Both the position numbers and the translations under genes were made by a program. This document shows, in pieces, positions 40,563 to 50,400 of a DNA stretch of 64,000 bases (position 1 is the stretch's first letter; each line of letters opens with the position of its first letter). The stretch lies in assembly GCA_049999805.1 (NCBI GenBank), contig JBNGIO010006316.1, positions 486,040 to 550,039 of the forward strand. The letters are read 5' to 3'. Source of the DNA: Folioceros fuciformis. Lineage: Eukaryota > Anthocerotophyta > Anthocerotopsida > Anthocerotales. The notes under the pieces were generated by a model, which did not search any database, was not told the DNA's origin, and worked only from the letters and a program-made list of their open reading frames with translations.

Positions 40563-41179
40563 TAACTTCAAGTCTCATTGAAGTTTGTACTTGGAATATG
40601 ATATTGCACAATGACTTCGTAGAGGAGTGATGTGCAATAACAATTGCATGTGCTAATATCAAGATGAATGCACTATTTGTTACAAGATCAAGGAAGCTCC
40701 AAGAGAGCTTTAAGCTTTAGGGTTGTTTAATTAGTTGGCTGCTCACATGATTCTATATAAACGAGAGTGATATTGAATTTCGCAAAACCTAAACCACTTG
40801 ATCTCATATTTCTATCTTGCGTTTATAAGCCGCCTTAGTTCTTCAAGAACCAAGTTCGTCCTGTTGGCCAATTCATGCATGTCATATCCTTTGTCATTCG
40901 AAAGAAGAGCCATATGCCACTCGAGCTATGGTGCTATTGAAGGTATGGAGCGCGAGCTATGGGACTATTGGCTAAAATTGCGAAAGTTTGAAAGAACGAT
41001 CTAAGAAAGACGAAGAGCAGCAGGAAGAGGGGACAACAAGTAAGTTGTTTTCTCTAAGCCGTGCAGCAATTATGCAACTGAAGAAGTATGTACAAGAGGC
41101 AGCGAAAGTGCATGGGACATATCAACTAGGCAAACAAGAAATGGCAAGAAGGGCGGAAACAGAAAAAGGAAAACGCGAA

Positions 41180-41400
41180 GGAGGCGATGGTAAGAAGTGA
41201 AGGAGGCGGTGGTAAAAAGTGAANNNNNNNNNNNNNNNNNNNNNNNNNNNNNNNNNNNNNNNNNNNNNNNNNNNNNNNNNNNNNNNNNNNNNNNNNNNNN
41301 NNNNNNNNNNNNNNNNNNNNNNNGGTAAAAAGTGAACGAGGCGGTGGTAAAAAGTGAACGAGGCGGTGGTAAAAAGTGAAGGAGGCGGTGGTAAAAAGCG
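41180..41400 (+). repeat. 22-bp minisatellite with internal gap
   Basis: Units of GGTAAAAAGTGAASGAGGCG plus GT (22 bp) occur on both sides of the gap at 41,224-41,323, with copies starting at 41,324, 41,346 and 41,368. The middle G/C is the main variable position. True copy number is unknown because of the gap. Confidence 0.9.
41224..41323. other. Assembly gap (100 N)
   Basis: Exactly 100 N inside the 22-bp minisatellite. Confidence 0.99.
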
Positions 41401-41489
41401 AAGAAGACTCGACTCGCGCAAAACAAGTGAGGGAGCCTGGCAGGCCCTCCGGCCGGGACTTGCGTCCTGCTATCGGCACGGGGCTCTCG

Positions 41490-43470
41490 CTACAGAGGAA
41501 GCGGCACGGTTCTGTAGACGTTGAAGAAGGAGAAGGCGGAGGACTGGGGGATGGGTTTGGCGCCGGTCTTCGACCTGGGGCAGGATCTGATTCCCGCGTA
41601 CTGCTTCCAGATGACAGACTCGGAGCGCAGGCCGTAGTCCTTCCCAGCAGGATCGTTGAAGGCGACGTTGTCCCATGGCGGCTGGAGCCCGCCGTAGAGC
41701 ACCACGTTGTTGGCAGTCCAGTAGTTCTTGTAAAGCAGTTGGTTAAGTCTGGGCACCGCCGGGAGCGTCTCGTAGTGCGTGAAGTTGGGACTGCCCCACG
41801 GCGGCTTTCGCTTCGCGTCCACGATGCTCAGCTTCATGATGTTGGCAGTGGGCATGCCACTGCAGTGACCCGTTTGCGACCCCGTGGCGCCTCCCACCGG
41901 GTTACAGGCCACACCGCCCACAGATTTGCGGGTGCAGAAGCTGGCCAGGAACGGGTACGCGGACCCGAACTGCGGGGCCGCCTTGGCCCAATCGGATCCC
42001 GGAGTCAGGTTGCAGTTGTTCAGGTCGTAGTTCTGGCTCGACATCCAGCCCGCCATGCCCGTCAGGTTCACCGCCACCACGGATGTGACCACGTTGCTGT
42101 GGCCCGCGTTCAGCTTGATCCCGTCGTACCCGTCCACGCACACGGCGCCGTCCACCGTCACCCCCGACGAGCAGAAGTCGAGGTAGACGCAGTGGCGGCC
42201 CCCGATCACGTAGTTGCAGCGAACTAGGTTCCCTGGGTTGGACCAGTGCGTCGCGAAGTAGATCCCCGACGCGTCGTTCAGAGGCTGGAAGCTCGGGTCC
42301 GTGGTCATCACGTTTTGTGCGATCAGGCTGAGCATGCAGTCCCCCGTGTTCCGGTACCCCTTCCCGCATTGCACCCCCGTGAAGAGGTAATTGAGGAAGT
42401 CGTTGTTCTGGATCGTCACACCCACCGCCTGTTTGAAGAGGAGCACTCCCTCGATCCCGCCCGTGATGCGGTTGTTGGTCACGTACACCTGCATCGGAGT
42501 CACCGCCACATCTCAATACGCTGACAGGATTCATTCAATGTCGTATGTGCCCGGGCTTGGAGATGGATTGCTGAGGATTCAAGTAGAAACGCAAGCCGAG
42601 CTCTCCATCGACCGCAAGGATCGGATGAGGTTTACGCAACCAACCTTGCCGGGGATGAGGTTGGGGCCGTCCCCGCAGTTGCCGATGCGCACGCCCACGT
42701 CGTCAGGCTTGAGGGTGAAGGTGGAGGACTCCACTCGGGCCTGCACGACGTAGAACAAGTCGATTCGGGTGGTGAGGGTGCAGTGGGAGACGGTGATGCC
42801 CCAGGCGCGGTGCGCGAATACGGCGGGGCAGGGCAAGGGGTTGCCCGCCCCTACGTCCAGGCCCAGCTGCGACCGGTCGCATATGGCGGTGCAGGAGGCC
42901 CGAGAGAGGGTGAGCCTGGTAAGGAGCACGTTCGACACGTTCTCGATGTGCACCAGAGGGAAATGGCCGGACTGGGCGAACCCGATGGTGAAGCCGTTGG
43001 CGCCGGCGCTGCTCGCGGAGGTGAGGATGGTGCAGCAATAGCCCGCGTTCGACAGCTCCAAGCTCGCCGTTAGCCACAAATGGTTCTGCAGGTCCAGGCT
43101 CACCGTCTGCGTATGGGGGTACTTGAGCCGCAGCAGAATATCCGCCGGCCTGCGCACAGGGATGTGCACGACACTCGAAGAGCAAGGCCCGCCTGCTTCC
43201 AACACCCACAACATCATCACCATCCCTAATCGCCACCACGCCCAACCCCCTCACCAGCAAAAGCAGCGTGAAGGAACAGAAAAAAGACTTCACACCGCAA
43301 GCACAAGCGCAAGCCTTGCGTCCCAAGTTCTAGAGACGTCTCCTTCACGACTCAATCTCACACGCACACTCACCTTGCACCGGCACCGCGAGCGGGAGGA
43401 GGCAAGACAAGCTCAGGAGCAGCATCGGCAGCAACAGCTGCCTCTGAGAGGTGCTCCGCGACGCAGCCAT
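41490..43470 (-). CDS. Secreted right-handed beta-helix-like protein B
   Basis: Paralogue of the gene at 35,781-37,821. Three exons (43,470-43,374; 43,192-42,645; 42,488-41,490) give 547 residues. Exon 1 is 97 bp, the same as in gene A, and encodes a signal peptide (LLLPMLLLSLSCLLPLAVPV). Shared blocks include GPCSSS near the first intron, CCTILTSA, TAICDRSQLG, VTIQNNDFLNYLFTGVQCG, CNYVIGGRHCVYLDFCSSG, DGIKLNAGHSNVVTSV, CNPVGGATGSQTGHCSGMPT and the C-terminal SCPRSKTGAKP with SFFNVYRTVPLPL. The repeated short strands suit a parallel beta-helix, and the cysteines suit an extracellular, disulphide-bonded protein. It lacks the 95-bp third intron present in gene A. It is GC-richer than the surrounding DNA. 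Function unknown; I have no named family beyond the fold guess. Confidence 0.82.
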
Positions 43471-44623
43471 GCCGTGGAGCGCGATGACACTGGCCCGGAA
43501 GCTCGATCACATGTGCAGATCTGACAGCAAACTCCTCTATTTCATTCCCGCCATGGCCCGTACGACACCCGCTTTCCGCATCTCGAAAGTCGGAGGTACG
43601 GGTGACGTTGAGGCAGATGCCGATGCTGCCTGCCGGCCTGCGCGCGCGTTCCCACGCACAACGCGGCGATGCTTCTTCCCCAACCACTGCGCCGGGTCGA
43701 GGCAGATCCAACGTCGACCGCTTCAGCCTCTATAGGCAACCGAGTTGGACACTCCGCAACGCTTGGCGCACGCTTTGTTGTCGACGGCAGCTTGCGGCCT
43801 TCAAAAGCTCAGCCCCTTGCGCGCCTGCACTTTCGAAGGCCGGGAAAGGACAGGCACGCAGAGTTGCCAGAGATGGATGGGGTCAGGATTGGTGCGGATA
43901 GAAAGATAGGTGGATTGGAGCAAAGAGAGCGCGCTGTGGCTGGCCAGGCCAGCGATGCTGGGCCAGTGTAGGAAAAACTGGTTTGCGCTATGTGTGCACC
44001 TGATCCCTCACAGCGGGAGAGGCGGGGCCTGGATGCATGCCAGTAATAAGTGCCAGAAGGCTAGCACACCTTGCTCTCACGAGGCTGCAGGTTGCCGATG
44101 GTTGTGTGCCTAATAATATGCGCTTCCCCCTCGATCGAGCCTTTGCGGACACAGCATCTGGGCTCGCGGCAGTGAAGATTTTACAAACTAGGGGCGGTTG
44201 GGACCTGTCGGGCACACCAAGTGGTCCAGGAGACCAGAAATAGGCGGGCTCGGCGCGCAGTGTGAGGCCGCTCCTCCTATCACTCGCTCCGCATTCTGTT
44301 CAGTCGACCACCCCGGGAATAGAGGAAGGGAGGCAGGGCATAGCATCTTCGCAATTGTGAGGCGGCCACTGCAAGCTCATCGGCCCGGGGTCGTGCGGGA
44401 CGTGGCTTCACGTCTGTGCTCCACAGTCTCCTTCCTGCCTGGAGCACTGCGACTCTGGGAGTGAAGAACGAAGGGAGGGAAGTGGGAAGGAGGTGGTCTT
44501 TGTATAAGCATATGTATTGTTGTACCTTTACATAACTAACGACTGTAGCAAGTCAAGCTGTTTTTAGGGTTTGCCATTAGCCTAGGTGGAAGATAAGCCA
44601 AGATTGAGATACAGACCAAGAGA
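43471..44623. other. Divergent promoter region of beta-helix B and methyltransferase
   Basis: About 1.15 kb between divergent starts. Open frames on both strands lack recognisable features. A TTAGGGTTT telo-box at 44,564-44,572 lies 52 bp upstream of the methyltransferase ATG. Nothing else is supported. Confidence 0.5.
44564..44572 (+). promoter_or_regulatory. Telo-box (TTAGGGTTT)
   Basis: TTAGGGTTT is the reverse complement of AAACCCTAA, an element common in plant promoters and leaders of growth-related genes. It lies just upstream of the methyltransferase start codon. Chance occurrence of 9 bp cannot be excluded. Confidence 0.4.
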
Positions 44624-46137
44624 ATGTTCCATCCCGCTCGTCTTCCTTGCCGACCTCGTGACTGCCTATCTTTTGCTCCCGAGGTCGCTTCCATGATTGA
44701 AGCAATGACGGGACTGAAGTCAGAACAGGAATCGGATTCCGAGTTGCAAGCAGGGCGATCGCCATCGGGTGAAATTCAGGCTTGCATGCGGCTGCTCTCC
44801 ATTCGCACGCGCCTCAAGGCCGCTGAAGTCTCCAGGCAGGGGCTGGCCGGCGAGGAGGGATCCCGCTCGCCCAAGCCCCTGGCATCCAGCTCCAAGGATG
44901 TGGGAATTGGAACTGCAGCTGAGGAAAATGTGGCCAGGCCGCTGGCACTGGAGCTTCTCGAGTCCTTGTATCGAGATCATCCTGGGCCAGTCTGGCGAGT
45001 ATCACTCTCCATCACCGTTGAGCCCTGAATTTCCTTCACCTTTTCCTCGCCTTGTTTGGTATAACCGAGTCCAGGGGGCGTGGAGGTTGGTGATGGCGTG
45101 CTCGCAAATGCTTGCAGGCCGCAAGTCGCAACGCCGTGGGTAAGGTGGAGAACGGCAAGTACTTAATATACGGAGAGGTGATCACCTGGCTGGACTCCCC
45201 CCCCTGGTAACATCATTGGGGACTTGCTGTAGCTCACAAGATGTCTTGACAGCATTCCGCAGGTCAGTTTTGTTGCCTTTGCCAGGTTGCTCGACCAATT
45301 CGTGGATTTGGTAAAGCGCAACGGTGAATGTCGTCCGGGGTTTACGTTCTACGATCTCGGATGCGGTTCGGGTCGCCCAGTGTTCATGACAGCGTTATTG
45401 AGCGCTGATTGCGTCAAGGCCTGTGGCATCGAGATTGTTCCAGGTCTGTTCTGGAGCTTCATGAAGCTCACTTTCAGCTTAAGGGAAAATTGCTCATTTG
45501 TTCTTTTCTAACACTGTTACCAAAATGTGATGTAGGCATCCATCAGATGAACCGAGCGCTGTTGCGACTGTACGACCTGGAGGCAATACGTCTATCCCAC
45601 ACCCCCTGCCCTCGGCACGCCCGCGTTATCCATGCTAATCTCTCTGCGTGCTCCAGGTTCGTCCATTGCTGCAACCCCGGAAGCAAAAACAAGAGATATC
45701 GTTTTTGCAAGGGGATTTCCTCAAGGTGACTAAAATTTCTGAACACTTCTTCTGCTACTCCCGCATGTATCCTCCTCTGCTGGGTGCTTACAGGACCGCG
45801 GCTGCTGTCGCTGCAGATTGACTGGTCTGATGCTGACATAATCTTCACCAACGCCACCTGCTTTGAAGACCCTCTCTTCCAGGACCTGGAGGTATGTGTC
45901 CTCAGGCGCCCATACCCACCTTTTCATCCCCATGAAAATATCACATGGAGGATTGACCGTGGCCCTTCCTTCCTGCAGAACTTGGCTACTCAGGTTCTCC
46001 GACCTGGTGCCCTCGTCATTTCTGTGACACGGTACTTCACTGGGAGTGACTGGGAGCTGCTCGACAAACAGGAGAGGAGAATGAGCTGGGCTTCCGCATT
46101 TGTCTATGTTCAAAGGAAGAAGGGGTATCGAATCTGA
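44624..46137 (+). CDS. Class I SAM-dependent methyltransferase, DOT1-like fold
   Basis: The first exon (ATG 44,624) is mostly N-terminal extension. Later exons give AASRNAVGKVENGKYLIYGE (about 45,118-45,178), FVAFARLLDQFVDLV, then SAM-binding motif I FYDLGCGSGRPVFMTALL (about 45,347-45,400). These are followed by GIEIVPG, split by an intron to IHQMNRALLRLYDLE (motif II acidic residue in GIE), EISFLQGDFLK and IDWSDADIIFTNATCFEDPL (motif IV). The last exon (VTRYFTGSDWELLDKQE) ends at 46,137. The pairing of YDLGCGSG with DIIFTNATCF recalls DOT1-type enzymes, in which a related loop holds the catalytic Asn; plants lack a classical DOT1, so substrate is open. One intron after YDLE (donor at 45,583) appears to use GC. 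It converges with the kinesin gene, stops 299 bp apart. Other DOT1-fold protein methyltransferases are equally possible. Confidence 0.8.
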
Positions 46138-46435
46138 CCAAACGGGTTTTGGGTACGAGGGCGCAGCTATTCCCTGGATGTCATCTTCTCACGCTTTTCT
46201 CACCCTTTCCTTTCAGATAGGCCGTCAGCTGCATCAGCCCACGGCGGAAGATCTCGAGTAGTAGGGACAAAGTCCAATTTGGCTCTGTTTGTCGCTTTCT
46301 CGCTTCACAGCTTTGAGGGAACAGAGCAGGGCCTGCAAGCGCAATTGTTCCAGCACGTAACGGACGGACTATTTGTGGTTTGCGGACGGGAGGTAGCTTT
46401 CGTGAAGTTATCTCTCCTACAACAACTGCGTTGTG

Positions 46436-49400
46436 TCAAATGCTTGAACTGCAAAGGTCGAATAGGAAGAAGGATTTGAACCTGGGAAGTCGAAAATACG
46501 ATCTCAAACCTGGATGGAAAGCTTGGTATCTAGTCTTCCAATCTATATCATGCAAGAGATGCTCATATGCTTTCATCTGGACCCTCAAATTTTCGTTCTC
46601 TTCTGTGACCTGAAAAGAGAGCTGCGTCAATCTTTGAACTACGCGATCATTGCACGCACGGAAATGGCTATGACTGGCACCTTACTAGGTCACAGTAGTC
46701 TACAACTTCTTCTAGCGTTGCCTGTATGAGTGCCGGTGCACTGCTTGTCTCATCCTGTCGGTAGGAGGGGGCCCTGACGTCTGGTTGGTGAACGGTGGAC
46801 TTTTCAGTCATGAGCATCGTGCGGATCTCTGCTAAAGCGGTGGTGAGTAGGCCTGTGTCCACGTCGGAGTGTGCTTTCCTCTTTGGAATAATCTCTTCAT
46901 GGGCAATCATCTCGTTGACAGCAGAACATAATTGTTCCAGCATGTCATAGTTGCTTTTTGGGTGCATCTGCAGAGTAAGGGACATACATCTACCACGTCA
47001 GCTGTAAGGTTGTGAATGTCAACAAGCAACGCTCACGCATCACAGACATTGTCGAAAGTGTGCGAGTACTCCACCATTGCCTTGCTGCTACTCAAATCTG
47101 ATGGACAGGTGCTGAGAGGAGAGAGATTTTGTGGAGCTCTATTATCTGCGTTTTCCTCTAGATATAGTCAGATATTAACGAGAGTAGTGAAACAACCGGA
47201 GCTCGGCTTTTTTTGGAAGGAGGCATACCTTCAGTTAGAGAGCGCAGGCGAGCATTCAGGAGAAGAACTTGACTCCGTAGTTGGTCACATTCAAGTCCAG
47301 ATCTCTCTAGAAGTTGCTCCAACTCGTGCCTTCCTCTTTCAGTGTTGATGACGGGTCTGTTCTTGATCTGCTTTGCTCTATCAACCCACATCACAGGAAC
47401 AAAACACGGTCTGATGCTAAAAGCCCGGGAATACCTCGAGCCTACAGGTGTCTCCCAGCTGCTTATTGGGAAAATATGCTGTACTTTGTGAGGAATTTGC
47501 TACCTCGTCCCAAATCTCAGAGTGGATAGAGTCTCAGCAGCGTTGCACGAGCTGGGTGAGCAACAGCACAATAAGGTTGTCCGTGAGTTTCCACCCTGCA
47601 AGCGCAAATAGTCAGCAAGTCTGTCTCTGCTATAGCGGCACTAAGAAGGTTACTTGCAGGAAAGATAACCGACTTACAAGTGACTCTTGAAGTATACGCG
47701 TCAACTTGGAATCACGGTATGGTACATGGCTTGTTTTACCTACGGGGCGAGCGATCAAGAGTTGCCCAATGTTTGCCCGGTGCTGGACACTAGCAAGCAG
47801 CGTATCAGGAAGGTTTTACCGGAAGTTAACGCATTTATCACGTTTCCAAGGGAGGAAAGTGATTTGTTGATGGTCTTCGCTTCATCAAGGAGCTTCCCTT
47901 CGGCACCTGTTTTGCCTAGTTTTTCTGAGCCAGCGAGATCCACAAGGAAAATCTTCCCTCGTTTCAAGCTGGTCTCAGGGATTGGGTTAGACATGATGTG
48001 GCCAACGTTGACCGCGAAAGAGCAGCAGGTGTAGCCAGACGCGGCTCACCTTTGATTTTCAGTATTTCGTTGTTCGATCGTGAAGAGGAAGACACAGTGG
48101 CTTCTGCTGCTTCCGGGATTCATTTCTACAGATCGGCTCAAGGCGACAGCAACTTATCGCGCGTAACATTTCAAACCACTGGGATGCAGGACCCATTTTG
48201 TGATTGGATACGGGTTGCGCCAACAGCTCTATTCGCTATCCCGACCTGGTAAACACATCGATGGCCTATGAGTGAAGCCAAAAACTACCGGACAAGCAGC
48301 CAGAAACTACTGAACAAGCCAGGTCTAATCAGAATGTCAACCAGGGAATGGCTTGCATGTTCCACCTCGAGAAGCAGAAGCACCTCTTGCTCCGTTTGCA
48401 CATATTTCTGCATTGCACATTCCAAATATATCATTAGCCAAGGGCTGGGTTTCAGATGACGACAATCCAAAGTGTTACGAAACTTGAAACTCATGAAGAG
48501 GATCTGCATCATTAGAGTGAACCTCGGTGGCACCAGCTACGTGAACGCCATGTGCTTTGTCTTCCTTAACTTGGAGATTGTCTTTTGTGATGTCAAACAG
48601 ATCCCTTGTTTGTGAAGAGCGGCGAAGCAAGATGAACAAAAAAGGTGCCTCTTTGTAGGGGTTCAAAGCTTGCAAAACAGTAGGGGTAAGATCTGAGGCT
48701 TTTATCACCTGATCCGCTCCATATAGATCTCCACCTGTATGACGGGGTCAGGCAGTTACAAGGATTGAAAGGAAATCATCACTAGGTTGAGAGTGATTTG
48801 ATCTTTCCCCAGATTCACCTACCACAGATAACTTGATGAAGAACTCGTATGGACCCTCAGCATCTGCAATGAGCTTAAAAATTGTTTCAACCACCCTGGG
48901 TAACATGCCCTTAAGGTGAAGGTCCCCAGCTAGGAGATTCGGGCCCTGATGCAGACATTGTTCTGCAATGTGAGTTGACAATGCCAGCCAGCACTGCAGC
49001 AGAAAGTTCCCACCAGACTCTCGGCTAGACTCTCACATTCTTTCAGCTACCTTGCTATGGTATAAGTATGGAACCTGCAAATTACCTCCATGCTGTGCGT
49101 TTTTCCAGTCCCCGTCTGCATGACAGATGTACAGGTAAGGTGGCAAGAACCTACAATAAGTTGTCTGTACAACGAATGGAGAGACTGGATTAATACCTGA
49201 CCATACGCAAGGATTGTCCCGTTCACAGCATTCATAGCGTCTGCGAAATAGAGCATAGCAAACGCCACAAGGTCAAGCTCATTATGGCCGATAACTGCGG
49301 CCAGCGAAAATCCTGGCCCAAACTGCGGAGGTAACAATCATGAGGTGGATTACCTTTGACAATGGGCAAAGCAACGAATTCAAACACTTCGGCTTGCGTT

Positions 49401-49667
49401 GAGCCATCGTAGAAAATTCTGTCAAATGAGAAAGCGACTTCTCCTTCTCTTTCATCCTGCACCAAACAATCAGCCAAGCTCCAATCGAAGAACAACAACC
49501 AAAAAACTGTCCCTCCTACTAGGGGAACTCGCGGAGGAGGCAACGACAGCATTTACATTGAACATGATCGTTTCGGCATGTACTCCCTGCACGCAAGTAG
49601 ATCCTCCCTCCTGGATTTCCCTCCGATTGACGGGCCTGAACCTCACACAGACTGTGACATTCGACAT
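46436..49667 (-). CDS. KIN1: Kinesin-1 type motor, plant KIN-1
   Basis: This microtubule motor has an N-terminal head like the plant KIN-1 gene (single short kinesin). The start at 49,667 gives [17 protein letters not shown]. Exons then read [19 protein letters not shown] (about 49,355-49,458), NGTILAYGQ joined to [10 protein letters not shown] (P-loop), and [14 protein letters not shown] 26-bp microexon (48,709-48,734) encodes VEIYMERI, followed by [45 protein letters not shown] (switch I), [18 protein letters not shown] (switch II), [31 protein letters not shown] and [11 protein letters not shown] coiled-coil tail follows ([54 protein letters not shown]). The last exon reads to a stop at 46,436; a further splice near 46,470 cannot be excluded. 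Motor residues appear intact. Confidence 0.9.
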
Positions 49668-50400
49668 TTTCCAGAAGCTTTATCAGCTGTCCGATGGCGA
49701 CGCTGTGGGAGCTGCCAGAAGGAGGGATCCCGGATCAGAACACGAATGGCATGCAGCCTGTTCTTGTATCACACCAGTAGCAACATGCACAATCGCAGGT
49801 GTATTTCAGAGCGTGTGTAGCGTTCAGATCCTCCCAACTAACTGCCGATGACGCTGAGCATCCGTGATATACCGCACGACGAAATTCAACACACCGAGAG
49901 CGGAGGAGCCAAGCACTCTTGAGCTTGTGATGATCCGCCTTGTTCCAGCTGAGATTCGGCAGAGTGAGACGCGTAGGTGAGTTCGCCCGAAACTCTGAAC
50001 CTTCGGGGCCCGAGTCGTGAGCGCTAAAACGACGTGTGTTTTCAAATTTTGTTGTGTTCGCTTTGAGCGACCGCACAGTCTCGCGTGCATGGATGACAAA
50101 TGCTGAGGGGTCCTCTTTCTTCCAGGTAGTCGGAATCACAAGGCTCACAAGGTTTTCCGGTGATGATGCTGCCAAGTTGTGTGAACGTACTCTGCCTCGA
50201 GAAAAGGGATGAAGTCTGATCTCATCAGGAGACCGAAAAGGGATGGTTGGTACCTTCCAGGCATGGCAAGGACAGAGGGGGCCAGAGCAATCATCTGACA
50301 GTCCGTGTGACGATGGCGCAGTGGGTGCCCGGTCCATTTCTCCTAGGGTGCTGCCGTAAATCCTTTGTGTGGGGATGAGGCCCGAGGGGTTAGGTTCTAC
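49668..50400. other. Upstream region of KIN-1; unassigned 200-codon frame
   Basis: A minus-strand frame with ATG at 50,337 runs 200 codons to 49,735, in the same direction as KIN-1 and just upstream of it. It is not recognisable, has scattered Cys and Trp, and no domain or membrane segment. It may be chance openness in the promoter or leader. Confidence 0.2.

Larger units (their letters stand above)
40563..41489. other. AT-rich 3' flank of OTU gene, then 22-bp minisatellite
   Basis: This follows the OTU stop and reaches the stop of beta-helix gene B. It has a TATA-like CTATATAAAC at 40,754, where a second transcript could begin. From 41,180 a 22-bp minisatellite runs through a gap. I see no gene; the frames across the minisatellite are translations of the repeat. 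Confidence 0.5.

Noticed and set aside
38582-40990. LTR retrotransposon around the OTU gene
   Set aside because: No matching long terminal repeats, primer-binding site, reverse transcriptase or integrase could be found by eye; the 70-bp duplication is tandem, not terminal.
35772-43073. Long plus-strand frames opposite both beta-helix genes (for example 36,503-36,985, 37,013-37,792, 41,376-42,227)
   Set aside because: They mirror the conserved minus-strand exons and show no conservation pattern of their own between the two paralogues.
46455-46485. Sequence resembling a tRNA T-arm on the minus strand (GGTTCAAATCC)
   Set aside because: The flanking bases do not form the T stem beyond three pairs, no acceptor or anticodon arm is present, and it overlaps the last kinesin exon.
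48285-48460. Possible broken kinesin switch I exon (pseudogene signal)
   Set aside because: The true switch I segments ([11 protein letters not shown] and [10 protein letters not shown]) were found further downstream at about 48,053-48,240; this stretch is intron.
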